Part shown: piece by piece, positions 7,461 to 15,199 of the stretch
How positions within the stretch are numbered: the first letter of the stretch is position 1
How the letters are laid out: each line of letters starts with the position of its first letter
Source: JAZLGI01 sp045616225
GTDB lineage: Bacteria; Spirochaetota; Spirochaetia; Sphaerochaetales; Sphaerochaetaceae
Direction of reading: 5' to 3'
DNA: 20,870 nucleotides
Assembly: GCA_045616225.1 (NCBI GenBank)
Contig: JAZLGI010000041.1
Span: forward strand, 1-20,870
Notes under the pieces: model-generated
Seen by the model: the letters and a program-made list of their open reading frames with translations, nothing else
The model's database searches: none
Told to the model about the DNA's origin: nothing
Position numbers and translations under genes: made by a program

Positions 7461-8971
7461 CCAAAATTTCTCATATTATTTGAAGGAAATTTAGGTTCAC
7501 TTGTGACATTAATTCCAAGTTTTCTAAGTCCGCTTGAATCTCCCGCAGAAGGAATATGACTCATGTGTGCTTCACAACCTTTCAGTTCCGGAAGATACTG
7601 CAGAGCTTTCTTTGCATCTGCGTTTGTTGTTGAAGACATTGCCAGGCAAATCAAAGCCTCATCAAGATTAAGGCTAATTCCCCTTTCTTTAAGAACCTGT
7701 TTCATAGCAGTAATGCTTGCTATGACCTCCGGCTGTATTAACTTTTTATCATGATCTATTCCTGCAAGTTCTTTTAAAGCATTGAGAACCAAGGCACTGG
7801 AAGCGTGCATTAAATGAGAATTGTGTCCTGTGACAAATTTTCCGTCAGGAAGTTGCATACCTGCAGCACAAGTGATACCGTCTTTGTTTATTCCACGTTC
7901 TATTGCATCTTCAAGAGCCTTATTTGCCACATTAACAGTTGGTCTGTCTTGAGGTTTTAATCCTGCTCTTTCCATAATTGCGGCACTTCTTCTTACAGTT
8001 TCTTTTGTGCAGATTCCCTGAGCATATTCACAAACACTTCTGTAATATCTTCTTATGATTTCCTGACGTGCAGCTTCTCTTACAACATTGTCATCTATTA
8101 TTCCAAATCCAAGACAGTTTACACCCATATCTGTAGGTGAATTGTATACAAGCCTTCCTTCTGTAATCTTTTCAAGAATCTTTTTCAAAAGAGGAAATGC
8201 TTCTATGTCTCTGTTATAGTTGGTGGCCAGTTGTCCTGTAGCAGCTACATAATAGTGGTCGATTTCATTGAAATCTCCCAAATCTGCAGTTGCAGCTTCA
8301 TAAGCAATATTTACCGGATGGTTAATAGAAAGATTCCAGATAGGAAAACTTTCATACTTTGCGTAACCGCTCTTTTTTCCGTTTTTGTATTCGTGATACA
8401 TCTGACCAAGACAAGTTGCCAGTTTTCCGCTTCCGGGACCCGGAGCAGTCACAATTACAATTGGTTTTTCTGTAGGAATATACGGATTTGCACCATAACC
8501 TTCGTCGCTTACCACAAGGTCTACATTTTCAGGATATCCCATAATTGATTTATGAAAATAAACATCTATGCCTCTTCTTGTGAGCATATCTGCAAAATTT
8601 TGCACGCTGGTCTCTCCGTTGAACCTCGTAACAACAACCTTGTTTGCTTTAATTCCCCACAAAGAGAAATCGTCAATCATTTTGAAAACATCTGTATCAT
8701 AGGTGATTCCAAAATCGCTTCGCATTTTCCTATGTTCTATATCCCCTGCTGAAATGCATATTATTACTTCAAGATCATCTTTGAAGCTTTGGAAAACCCT
8801 CATCTTGGCATTTGTATCAAAACCAGGAAGAACTCTTGCTGCATGATAATCAAACAAAAGCTTTCCTCCGCACTCAATATAGAGTTTTCCGTCTATTTTC
8901 TTCATTCTTTCAGTAATGAATTTAGTCTGTTGTTGAAAATAAAGTTCATTATCAAAACCAATTTTACTCAT
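7457..8971 (-). CDS. DUF1846 family protein
   Basis: This 504-residue protein matches, by recall of its sequence pattern, the DUF1846 family, a widespread group of about 500 residues with solved structures but no established reaction. Features seen are a start typical of the family (KIGFDNELYFQQQTKFI at 3-19), a segment VVTRFNGE near 113-120, a P-loop-like stretch APGPGSGK at 176-183, and conserved-looking GVNCLGFGI and HMSHIPSAGDSSGLRKLG blocks. It seems to be cytoplasmic. The ATG has GAGGA at good spacing. It lies 16 bases after the DJ-1-type gene and is probably the last gene of the asnS unit. Its stop codon overlaps that of the opposing exported-protein gene, with no terminator between them. 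Confidence 0.85.
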   Translation of the reverse strand: MSKIGFDNELYFQQQTKFITERMKKIDGKLYIECGGKLLFDYHAARVLPGFDTNAKMRVFQSFKDDLEVIICISAGDIEHRKMRSDFGITYDTDVFKMIDDFSLWGIKANKVVVTRFNGETSVQNFADMLTRRGIDVYFHKSIMGYPENVDLVVSDEGYGANPYIPTEKPIVIVTAPGPGSGKLATCLGQMYHEYKNGKKSGYAKYESFPIWNLSINHPVNIAYEAATADLGDFNEIDHYYVAATGQLATNYNRDIEAFPLLKKILEKITEGRLVYNSPTDMGVNCLGFGIIDDNVVREAARQEIIRRYYRSVCEYAQGICTKETVRRSAAIMERAGLKPQDRPTVNVANKALEDAIERGINKDGITCAAGMQLPDGKFVTGHNSHLMHASSALVLNALKELAGIDHDKKLIQPEVIASITAMKQVLKERGISLNLDEALICLAMSSTTNADAKKALQYLPELKGCEAHMSHIPSAGDSSGLRKLGINVTSEPKFPSNNMRNFG

Positions 8972-8987
8972 AACAATCCTCAGTCAT

Positions 8988-9536
8988 TCAATACAAAACT
9001 ATATCTTTTGCAATCTTCTGTGCAACTTCTTCAGAAACAAGAACTTTTATCAATTCAAGCGAAAATTCAATTGCACACCCCGGACCTCTGGAAGTTAAAA
9101 TACCGGAATCCCAACAAACTCTGTCTTGTTTCCAAATAACAGATTTGTCATCTGTTTCCATTCCCGGATAGCAAACAGCCATTTTCCCCTCAAGAAAACC
9201 CCATTTTGCCAACACAACGGCCGGTGCTGCACATATAGAAGCTATTATTCCGCCTGATTCATTAACATCTTTCAAAATCTTTAAAACATCTTCAGAAGCT
9301 GCAATATTTGAAGCACCCGGCATACCCCCAGGAATAACAACAGCATCAAAACATGATTTTACTTCTTCTGAAACAACACTGTCTGTCAAGACTTCTATTT
9401 TTCTGCTTGAAATTGCAGATTTCTTTCCTATTCCGCAGGTAATAACTTTACACCCCGCCCTTCTCAAAAGATCAACCGGTGCAAGCCCTTCTACTTCTTC
9501 AAAACCATCTGCCAACACTACAAGAACTTTTTTCAT
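8988..9536 (-). CDS. DJ-1/PfpI family protein (DJ-1 type)
   Basis: This 182-residue protein belongs to the DJ-1/ThiJ/PfpI superfamily and to its DJ-1/YajL branch. The nucleophile elbow is ASICAAP, with the reactive cysteine at C102. The acidic partner lies in ADGFEEVE (E16 aligns with human DJ-1 Glu18). The C-terminal ILTSRGPG block is nearly identical in DJ-1. Proteins of this branch are linked to oxidative stress protection and to repair of, or defence against, glyoxal-type damage; the exact activity is debated. I use ATG 9536 and not the in-frame ATG at 9602, because AGGAG lies eight to ten bases before 9536 and the start overlaps the upstream stop as ATGA. It is thus coupled to the DAHP synthase gene. 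Confidence 0.9.
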   Translation of the reverse strand: MKKVLVVLADGFEEVEGLAPVDLLRRAGCKVITCGIGKKSAISSRKIEVLTDSVVSEEVKSCFDAVVIPGGMPGASNIAASEDVLKILKDVNESGGIIASICAAPAVVLAKWGFLEGKMAVCYPGMETDDKSVIWKQDRVCWDSGILTSRGPGCAIEFSLELIKVLVSEEVAQKIAKDIVLY

Positions 9537-10576
9537 TTGCTTCTCCTGAGTCTTTCTGCAGCTTCTGTCAGAATCCTTTTTGTAGAATCCCAACCAAGAC
9601 AAGAATCTGTTACAGAAAGACCGTATTCAAGGTGCTGTCTATTTGGTTCTTGCCTTCCGTATTCCAAGAAACTTTCAAACATGAAACCTTTAATTGCCTT
9701 TTGTCCCCAGATTACCTGATCCAAAATACTTGATAAAACATCTTCCTGACGCAAAGGATCCCGTCTGGAATTACCATGGCTGCAATCAACCAAAATAGTA
9801 TTCAAAAGACCGTTTTCCCTAAGTTTAACAGAAGCTCTCTGAATATCATCTTCAAAATAGTTGGGAGCTTGTTCTCCGCCTCTTAAGATAAGATGGGCAC
9901 AATCATTTCCTGAAGTTCTTACAACTGCAGGAAATCCTTCACGGTTTATTCCCATAAATGAAGCAGGTTTATTGGCAGCTTTTATTGAGTTTACAGCCCC
10001 TTCAAAATCTCCGGAAGTATTATTCTTGAAACCAACGGCAACAGAAAGCCCGCTTGCCAGACTTCTGTGAATCTGGCTTTCTGTTGTTCTTGCCCCAATA
10101 GAAACCCAGCTTGGTAAATCATCTATATACTGGGGAACAAGAGGGTCAAGAATTTCACCTCCCACCGGAAGTCCTGTTTCGTTTATTTCTATGAGAATTT
10201 TTCTGGCAAGTTTTAAACCTTTTTCTATGTCACAGAAATCATCCATGTCAGGATCTGTTATGAGTCCCTTCCAGCCTAAAGAAGTCCTTGGCTTTTCAAA
10301 ATATGTTCTCATAACTACGAAAAGACAATCACTTACTTCTTCTGATAATTTTTTAAGCTTTAGTGCATAATCATAAGCAGAAGCAGGATCGTGAATACTG
10401 CACGGTCCCACTATAGCCAGCAACCTTGAGTCTTGTCCCAAAATTATTCTATTTACTGTTTCGCGGTTTTCAATAACAGTTTTAAAGACCTGAGAAGAGA
10501 CAGGGAGACTGTCTTCCAGTTCAACCGGGGAAACCAGTCTTAATTCCTGCTTTATTCTCAAATCTCTTATATTCAT
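9533..10576 (-). CDS. 3-deoxy-7-phosphoheptulonate synthase (DAHP synthase)
   Basis: This enzyme joins phosphoenolpyruvate and erythrose 4-phosphate in the first step of the shikimate pathway to aromatic amino acids. The protein (347 residues) is of the AroG/AroF/AroH type I class. It shows VGPCSIHDP (55-64, metal ligand C59), RTYFEKPRT (90-98), GARTTESQIHR (161-171), K184 in GFKN, VDCSHGNSRR (263-272, H267), E301 and D324, which correspond to the known metal and substrate residues of E. coli AroG. The feedback specificity (Phe, Tyr or Trp) cannot be assigned with confidence, so no gene symbol is given. The ATG follows the asnS stop by one base (TGATATG) and lacks a clear ribosome binding site, so it probably depends on coupling to asnS translation. 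Confidence 0.95.
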   Translation of the reverse strand: MNIRDLRIKQELRLVSPVELEDSLPVSSQVFKTVIENRETVNRIILGQDSRLLAIVGPCSIHDPASAYDYALKLKKLSEEVSDCLFVVMRTYFEKPRTSLGWKGLITDPDMDDFCDIEKGLKLARKILIEINETGLPVGGEILDPLVPQYIDDLPSWVSIGARTTESQIHRSLASGLSVAVGFKNNTSGDFEGAVNSIKAANKPASFMGINREGFPAVVRTSGNDCAHLILRGGEQAPNYFEDDIQRASVKLRENGLLNTILVDCSHGNSRRDPLRQEDVLSSILDQVIWGQKAIKGFMFESFLEYGRQEPNRQHLEYGLSVTDSCLGWDSTKRILTEAAERLRRSK

Positions 10577-10577
10577 A

Positions 10578-11957
10578 TCAGAATTCTGCCTGCTTTACTG
10601 CTCTTGGGTAAGGAATGACATCTCTTATGTTCTGCATTCCTGTTACGTACTGAACAGCTCTTTCAAATCCAAGACCAAATCCGGAATGTGGAACAGAACC
10701 AAATCTTCTGAGATCAAGATACCACCAGTAGTCTTCTTCTTTAAGACCAAGCTCTCTCATTCTGTTCTGAAGAACATCAAGTCTGTACTCTCTTTCACTT
10801 CCGCCAATTATTTCTCCAAGTCTTGGAGCAAGAATGTCCATGGCTCTGACAGTTTTTCCGTCTTCGTTTAGCTTCATGTAGAAACTCTTGATTTCTTTTG
10901 GATAATCTGTAACTGCTACAGGACATTTACATACTTCCTCTGCAAGGAATCTCTCATGCTCTGTCTGAATATCACATCCCCAATACGGAGTAAAATCAAA
11001 CTTATCCTTTGCTTTTTCAAGTTCCTTGATAGCATCTGTGTAAGTCATGTGAGCAAAAGGACTTTCTACAACATGCTGAATGGTATCTTTAACACCTGGT
11101 TCTACAAATTTTGAGAAGAAATCCATATCTTCTTCACAGTTTTCAAGTGTGTATTTGAAGACATATTTAAGAAAATCTTCTGCCACCTTCATGTCTCCTT
11201 CAAGGTTGCAGAATGACATTTCAGGTTCAATCATCCAGAATTCTGCAAGATGACGCTTTGTGTTTGAATCTTCGGCTCTGAATGTAGGTCCAAAAGTGTA
11301 AATATTCTTCAATGCAGTTGCGTAGGTCTCACCTTCAAGCTGTCCGCTTACTGTAAGGTTTGCCTTCTTGCCAAAGAAATCTTTGGAATAATCTACAGAA
11401 CCGTTTTCTGTCATTGGAACATTTGCAAGGTCAAGAGTTGTTACCTGGAACATCTGTCCGGCACCTTCACAATCACTTGCTGTAATAAGCGGTGTATTTA
11501 CGTAGTAAAAACCGTTTTCCTGGAAGAAACGGTGAACTGCATAAGCCATTGTGCTTCTTACTCTTGCCACAGCTCCAATTGTATTAGTTCTTGCTCTGAG
11601 ATGTGCAATCTCTCTCAGATATTCCAGAGTATGACGTTTTTTCTGAAGAGGATATGATTCAGGAGCGTCTCCTATTATCTTGATATCTTGGGCAGCTACT
11701 TCTACATCCTGGTTTCCGCCCTGGGAAGCAACAAGCTTTCCTTCGCAAACTACAGAACAACCTGTAGCAATATTATTAAGGAGATTATTGTCTATTAAGC
11801 TCTTGTCTGCGACAATCTGAAGTCCCTTAAGACAAGTTCCGTCATTTACTTCAATAAAACATACTGTCTTGCTGTCACGTTTTGTTCTTACCCAGCCTTC
11901 TACTGTAACCTGAGGTCCCGGCTGCATGGTTTTAAGTTTTGAAATTAACTCTTTCAT
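10578..11957 (-). CDS. asnS: Asparaginyl-tRNA synthetase
   Basis: This enzyme charges tRNA-Asn with asparagine. The 459-residue protein is a class IIb synthetase. The N-terminal OB-fold anticodon-binding domain (about 1-100) contains VEGWVRTKRDSK (19-30). The catalytic domain has motif 2 (FRAED then RHLAEFWMIEPE, 226-246) and motif 3 (GFGLGFER, 426-433). The sequence closely follows E. coli AsnS along its length. An in-frame ATG at 12005 exists but sits inside the predicted promoter; the ATG at 11957 has GGGAG at good spacing and gives the usual length. It is the first gene of a unit with DAHP synthase, the DJ-1-type protein and DUF1846. Confidence 0.96.
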   Translation of the reverse strand: MKELISKLKTMQPGPQVTVEGWVRTKRDSKTVCFIEVNDGTCLKGLQIVADKSLIDNNLLNNIATGCSVVCEGKLVASQGGNQDVEVAAQDIKIIGDAPESYPLQKKRHTLEYLREIAHLRARTNTIGAVARVRSTMAYAVHRFFQENGFYYVNTPLITASDCEGAGQMFQVTTLDLANVPMTENGSVDYSKDFFGKKANLTVSGQLEGETYATALKNIYTFGPTFRAEDSNTKRHLAEFWMIEPEMSFCNLEGDMKVAEDFLKYVFKYTLENCEEDMDFFSKFVEPGVKDTIQHVVESPFAHMTYTDAIKELEKAKDKFDFTPYWGCDIQTEHERFLAEEVCKCPVAVTDYPKEIKSFYMKLNEDGKTVRAMDILAPRLGEIIGGSEREYRLDVLQNRMRELGLKEEDYWWYLDLRRFGSVPHSGFGLGFERAVQYVTGMQNIRDVIPYPRAVKQAEF

Positions 11958-11976
11958 AATAATCTCCCTTTGTGTG

Positions 11977-12005
11977 ATGTTATGAACTTGAAAATACTTA
12001 GTCAA
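11977..12005 (-). promoter_or_regulatory. Promoter of the asnS unit
   Basis: On the minus strand TTGACT (complement of 12000-12005), a 17-base spacer and TAACAT (complement of 11977-11982) predict a start near 11970, just before the GGGAG of asnS. The -35 box is strong, the -10 box moderate. I see no T-box or leader-peptide structure in the short leader. Confidence 0.6.
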
Positions 12006-12024
12006 GAGAAAGTTAAATTAGGTA

Positions 12025-12053
12025 TTGAGTTTTTTTGTAAAATCATTTATAAG
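12025..12053 (+). promoter_or_regulatory. Promoter of tRNA-Met
   Basis: TTGAGT (12025-12030), a 17-base spacer and TATAAG (12048-12053) lie so that transcription should begin near 12060, about six bases before the mature tRNA. It is back to back with the asnS promoter on the other strand. Confidence 0.7.
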
Positions 12054-12065
12054 TGAATTCGTTGC

Positions 12066-12138
12066 GGTGGCGTAGCTCAGTTGGTAGAGCAATCGGCTCA
12101 TATCCGATCGGTCAGGGGATCATGGCCCTTCGCCACTA
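12066..12138 (+). tRNA. tRNA-Met (CAT), with unusual T-loop
   Basis: The 73-base sequence folds as a cloverleaf. The acceptor is GGTGGCG with CGCCACT (pair 1-72 is G-T), the D-arm GCTC/GAGC, the anticodon stem ATCGG/CCGAT with loop CTCATAT and anticodon CAT at 12099-12101, a five-base variable loop, and T-stem AGGGG/CCCTT. The discriminator is A73 and no CCA is encoded. The paired 1-72 position argues against the initiator tRNA. Elongator Met is the likely identity; an Ile2 tRNA modified to lysidine at C34 is less likely but not excluded. The T-loop (12119-12125) is ATCATGG in place of the near-universal TTCRANY, so positions 54 and 58 are both changed. Confidence 0.85.
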
Positions 12139-12145
12139 AATCATT

Positions 12146-12177
12146 AAAGAGGACTGTTTTGGCAGTCCTCTTTTTAT
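12146..12177 (+). terminator. Rho-independent terminator after tRNA-Met
   Basis: An 11-bp stem, AAAGAGGACTG (12146-12156) with CAGTCCTCTTT (12163-12173), encloses a six-base loop and ends in a T-run. It begins about eight bases after the tRNA and should end this one-gene unit. Confidence 0.9.
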
Positions 12178-12209
12178 CTCTGATAGTTTCCAAGTTTTGA
12201 AAGTTGCTC

Positions 12210-12238
12210 AATAAAAATAAAACCCGGAATAATCCGGG
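12210..12238 (-). terminator. Rho-independent terminator after tRNA-Gly
   Basis: The stem CCCGGA (12223-12228) with TCCGGG (12233-12238) has a four-base loop. On the minus strand it is followed by TTTTATTTTTATT. It lies ten bases after the tRNA-Gly 3' end, which is itself followed by a run of T. Confidence 0.85.
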
Positions 12239-12247
12239 CGTAAAAAA

Positions 12248-12319
12248 AGCAGCAGGGGAGATTCGAACTCCTGTGAGCCACCTTGGCAAGGTGGTGCGTA
12301 ACCACTACGCTACTGCTGC
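12248..12319 (-). tRNA. tRNA-Gly (GCC)
   Basis: The 72-base minus-strand sequence folds as a cloverleaf. The acceptor is GCAGCAG with CTGCTGC, the D-arm begins GCG and closes CGC, the anticodon stem CCACC/GGTGG has loop TTGCCAA (anticodon GCC, complement of 12285-12287), and the T-loop is a standard TTCGAAT. The discriminator is T73, the usual base for bacterial tRNA-Gly. One mismatch (A-C) occurs at the outer pair of the T-stem. No CCA is encoded, so it must be added after transcription. Confidence 0.95.
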
Positions 12320-12329
12320 ATGCATGAAA

Positions 12330-12359
12330 TGTATACCTCAAAACAATAATTAGTGTCAA
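12330..12359 (-). promoter_or_regulatory. Promoter of tRNA-Gly
   Basis: On the minus strand a consensus TTGACA (complement of 12354-12359), an 18-base spacer and TATACA (complement of 12330-12335) lie about ten bases before the tRNA. The promoter sits in the gap just after the permease stop codon. Confidence 0.75.
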
Positions 12360-12374
12360 GAGCAAATTTCAAAA

Positions 12375-13712
12375 CTAAGCTTTGTGAAGTTTTCTGCTTA
12401 TCCAGTAAATAAACATTCCTATTGCATACCAGACAATTGTGTAAAGCCATACAAGTGCAGAACTGGAAAAGAAACTTGGGATATAACAGGCAAGAATCAG
12501 AAAAAGCCCCACAAAAGGCAGTACTTTTCCACCAGGTGCTTTGAAAACGTTTTGAGGATATTCAAGGTTTTTTCTTACATAAATTAAAACAACAATCTGA
12601 ACAATATTAGTTACAGATCCAAACAAAGCCCCCAAATTTACAATAGTTTCAGTGAATCCCGGAAATGCAGAAACCAAGGCGCAGATAACAGATAATACAA
12701 CGGCAGCATTTGCAGGAACTCCGTTATTATTCTCTTTTGCCATAAAAGCAGGAAGAAGTCCTCTCTGACTTGAAACCTGTACAGCTCTTGAAGTGAGGGC
12801 AATAACAACAAGCATTGTTGTCAAAAGCGCCAGAACTGCAGCAACGGAAACAACCTTGCTTAACCAAGGAAGATTTGCAAGCTTTGTAAAACAGGCTGCG
12901 TAAAGAGGAATATATCTCATTCCCGGGTTCTCAGACATGAAAGAAGCAGAAACAAGTCCCAACGTAGAAATAATAACAAGAGAATAGATAGAAAGTACAA
13001 TAATCATGCCAATCACAACAGAAACAGGAACGTCTCTTTTTGGATTTTTTACTTCTCCTACAAGATAGGCAATTGATACAATACTTCCATACCCCAACAT
13101 TGCAGTAGGAACAGCCTGAGCAAAACCAAACTTCCCTTCACTTCCCTGTAAAAAGAATGGAACAAAAAGAGAAGCATCCCATGAAGAACTTGAAAAAGCA
13201 GCAACTACATAAATTCCCAATGCTATGAGAAGACCTGAAACAAGAACAGTATTGAGCTTACCGGTAGTTTTGAAGTTTACAAGGTTAAGAACCATACAAA
13301 TTAATGTTGAAACAATTGCCAAAGGTACTTGAATAGATGAATCAAGCCCAAAACCGGCACTTAGATAAGTTCCTACATAAATTGCGGCAAACGCAACTGC
13401 TGCAATATTGCCGTTTATATATCCCCAACAGGAAATCCAACTTATAATCCTACCTTTTGCAGAATCTTCTCCAAATGCCTTTAAAGGAAAGATGAATACA
13501 CCGCCTGATTTTGGAAACAATGTTGCCAATTCTGCAATAACAAGGCCGTAAATAAGCATTATGACGGCAGCAATAAGCCATGACAAAACAGCAGAAGGCC
13601 CTGCCATATACATGGTTAGACCACTCAAGGAGAAAATGGCACTACCTATCATACCACCTACTATGATTGTGATTGAAGTCAAAAGTCCTATTCCATTGTT
13701 TTTGTCTTCCAT
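12375..13712 (-). CDS. Amino acid permease, APC superfamily
   Basis: This is a polytopic inner-membrane transporter of 445 residues with about 12 hydrophobic helices. The start carries the APC-family helix 1 pattern, IIVGGMIGSAIFSLSG (about 16-31), whose broken helix binds the amino or carboxyl group of the substrate. A second family-like stretch, AELATLFPKSGGVFIF, lies near 60-75, and the conserved region GSIVSIAYLVGEVKNPKRD follows later. It would use ion gradients to move amino acids or work as an exchanger; the substrate is not evident. The ATG has AGGAAG upstream and a good promoter that interleaves with the tig promoter. It stands alone, with a tRNA gene downstream. Confidence 0.9.
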   Translation of the reverse strand: MEDKNNGIGLLTSITIIVGGMIGSAIFSLSGLTMYMAGPSAVLSWLIAAVIMLIYGLVIAELATLFPKSGGVFIFPLKAFGEDSAKGRIISWISCWGYINGNIAAVAFAAIYVGTYLSAGFGLDSSIQVPLAIVSTLICMVLNLVNFKTTGKLNTVLVSGLLIALGIYVVAAFSSSSWDASLFVPFFLQGSEGKFGFAQAVPTAMLGYGSIVSIAYLVGEVKNPKRDVPVSVVIGMIIVLSIYSLVIISTLGLVSASFMSENPGMRYIPLYAACFTKLANLPWLSKVVSVAAVLALLTTMLVVIALTSRAVQVSSQRGLLPAFMAKENNNGVPANAAVVLSVICALVSAFPGFTETIVNLGALFGSVTNIVQIVVLIYVRKNLEYPQNVFKAPGGKVLPFVGLFLILACYIPSFFSSSALVWLYTIVWYAIGMFIYWISRKLHKA

Positions 13713-13754
13713 TTTCTGCTTCCTATTACATTTTCATACTCTAGAGATTTTCAT

Positions 13755-13783
13755 AATATAAAGTAAGTTGAAAAAAATGTCCA
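13755..13783 (-). promoter_or_regulatory. Promoter of the amino acid permease
   Basis: On the minus strand TGGACA (complement of 13778-13783), a 17-base spacer and TATATT (complement of 13755-13760) differ from consensus by one base in each box. The predicted start is about 36 bases before the permease ATG. Its -35 box lies within the spacer of the opposing tig promoter. Confidence 0.7.
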
Positions 13784-13796
13784 TTTTCTATATATT
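13768..13796 (+). promoter_or_regulatory. Promoter of the tig-clpP-clpX unit
   Basis: TTGAAA (13768-13773), a 17-base spacer and TATATT (13791-13796) predict a start near 13803, about 44 bases before the tig ATG. I see no CIRCE or other obvious heat-shock operator in the leader. Confidence 0.65.
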
Positions 13797-13846
13797 GTGA
13801 CACTGGTGCATTTTTTATAGCCAATTATTAATTAAAGAGGATATTT

Positions 13847-15199
13847 ATGGAACTTAAGAAACTCGGAAATTCAGCTGTAACACTCACTCTTACACTCAAA
13901 GCAGAAAAGATTGAAGAAGAATACAGCAAGAGTATTAAGGATTACGCAAAGAAGCTCACAGTCAAAGGCTTCAGAACAGGAAAAGCTCCTGTTTCACTCA
14001 TTGAAAGAATGTACGGCGAAGCTATTCGTGAAGACATTACATTCAAACTAATGGAAGACAACCTTCAGGATTCTTACAAAGACATAGATTCTAAGGACCG
14101 CCCTCTTCCTTACTGCACACCTGAGCTTCAGGATGAAGACAAGCTTCTTCCATTTAAGGCAAACCAGGACATTACTTACACTGTAAAATATGACGTTGTT
14201 CCTGAAGTAAAACTCCCACAGTACAAGGGACTTGAGCTTGAATATAACGAAACAAAGATTTCCGCAAAGGAAGTAGATGCAGAGATAGAGCGTCTCAGAC
14301 AGCAGAATGCAATGGTAATAGCAAAGAACGGAGCAATTGCAGAAGGCGATATCGTAACAATGGATTATGTAGAGCTTGATGCAAACAATGCACCTATTGC
14401 TTCAACAAAACGTGATGACTTCACATTTACAGTTGGCTCATCTTACAACTTCTACCAGTTGGATAAGGACATTGTAGGTCTCAATAAGGGAGACAAAAAA
14501 GTCATTGAGAAGACATACGGTGATGATAGCGGAATGGGAACAGACTACCTTGGAAAAACTGTCAACATTCAGGTAGAAATCAAAGAAGTCAAAGTAAAAG
14601 ATGTTCCTGAACTTGATGATGAATTTGCACAGGATATCAAAGATGAGTACAAGACAGTTGCAGATCTTAAGAAAGCAACAAAGGCTCAGCTTCAGGAAGG
14701 TGCAGACCTTGCAAACAAAGACAGTAAGTTAGACGCAATTATCAAGAAACTTTCTGAAGAAACAGAAATTGCAATTCCTGAGAGCATGATTGCAGCTCAG
14801 CTTGAAGATGATTGGAGAAACTTTGCACAGCGCTTTGGTATGTCTTTGGAAGACGTAGAAAAGCTTATGAAAGCAAACGGCGGTTCAAAAGAACAGTTCC
14901 TTGAAACAAGAAGAGCAGATTGCATTGAAGGTCTCAAGGCTCAGCTTATTCTTGAGCAAGTTAAAGAAGAAGAAAAGTTTGAATGTACAGAACAGGAACT
15001 CAAAGACCAACTTGCCAAGTATGGAGATGAGATTAAAGAAGACAATCCAAACTACGAAGCTTTCAAGATTTATGCAGAGGATGATGTTAAGTTTGCAAAA
15101 GCAAGGGATTTCCTTGTAGAAAACAATACTTTCAAGGCTGCAGAAAAGAAAACAACAGCAAAAAAAGACACCAAAAAAGCTGAGGAAGATAATAATTGA
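13847..15199 (+). CDS. tig: Trigger factor
   Basis: This ribosome-bound chaperone (450 residues) meets new chains at the exit tunnel. The N-terminal domain has the ribosome-docking signature GFRTGKAP at 41-48 (usual form GFRxGKxP). The central FKBP-like prolyl isomerase domain is at about 155-245 and includes EGDIVTMDYVE. The C-terminal helical domain follows and ends in a Lys/Ala-rich tail (TTAKKDTKKAEEDNN), as in many trigger factors. The start has AGAGGA six bases upstream. Its TGA overlaps the clpP ATG by one base (TGATG), so folding and degradation factors are made together. Confidence 0.96.
   Translation: MELKKLGNSAVTLTLTLKAEKIEEEYSKSIKDYAKKLTVKGFRTGKAPVSLIERMYGEAIREDITFKLMEDNLQDSYKDIDSKDRPLPYCTPELQDEDKLLPFKANQDITYTVKYDVVPEVKLPQYKGLELEYNETKISAKEVDAEIERLRQQNAMVIAKNGAIAEGDIVTMDYVELDANNAPIASTKRDDFTFTVGSSYNFYQLDKDIVGLNKGDKKVIEKTYGDDSGMGTDYLGKTVNIQVEIKEVKVKDVPELDDEFAQDIKDEYKTVADLKKATKAQLQEGADLANKDSKLDAIIKKLSEETEIAIPESMIAAQLEDDWRNFAQRFGMSLEDVEKLMKANGGSKEQFLETRRADCIEGLKAQLILEQVKEEEKFECTEQELKDQLAKYGDEIKEDNPNYEAFKIYAEDDVKFAKARDFLVENNTFKAAEKKTTAKKDTKKAEEDNN

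Noticed and set aside
11958..12005. Upstream in-frame start for asnS
   Set aside because: It coincides with the predicted -35 box, and the shorter form has a good GGGAG site and the usual length.
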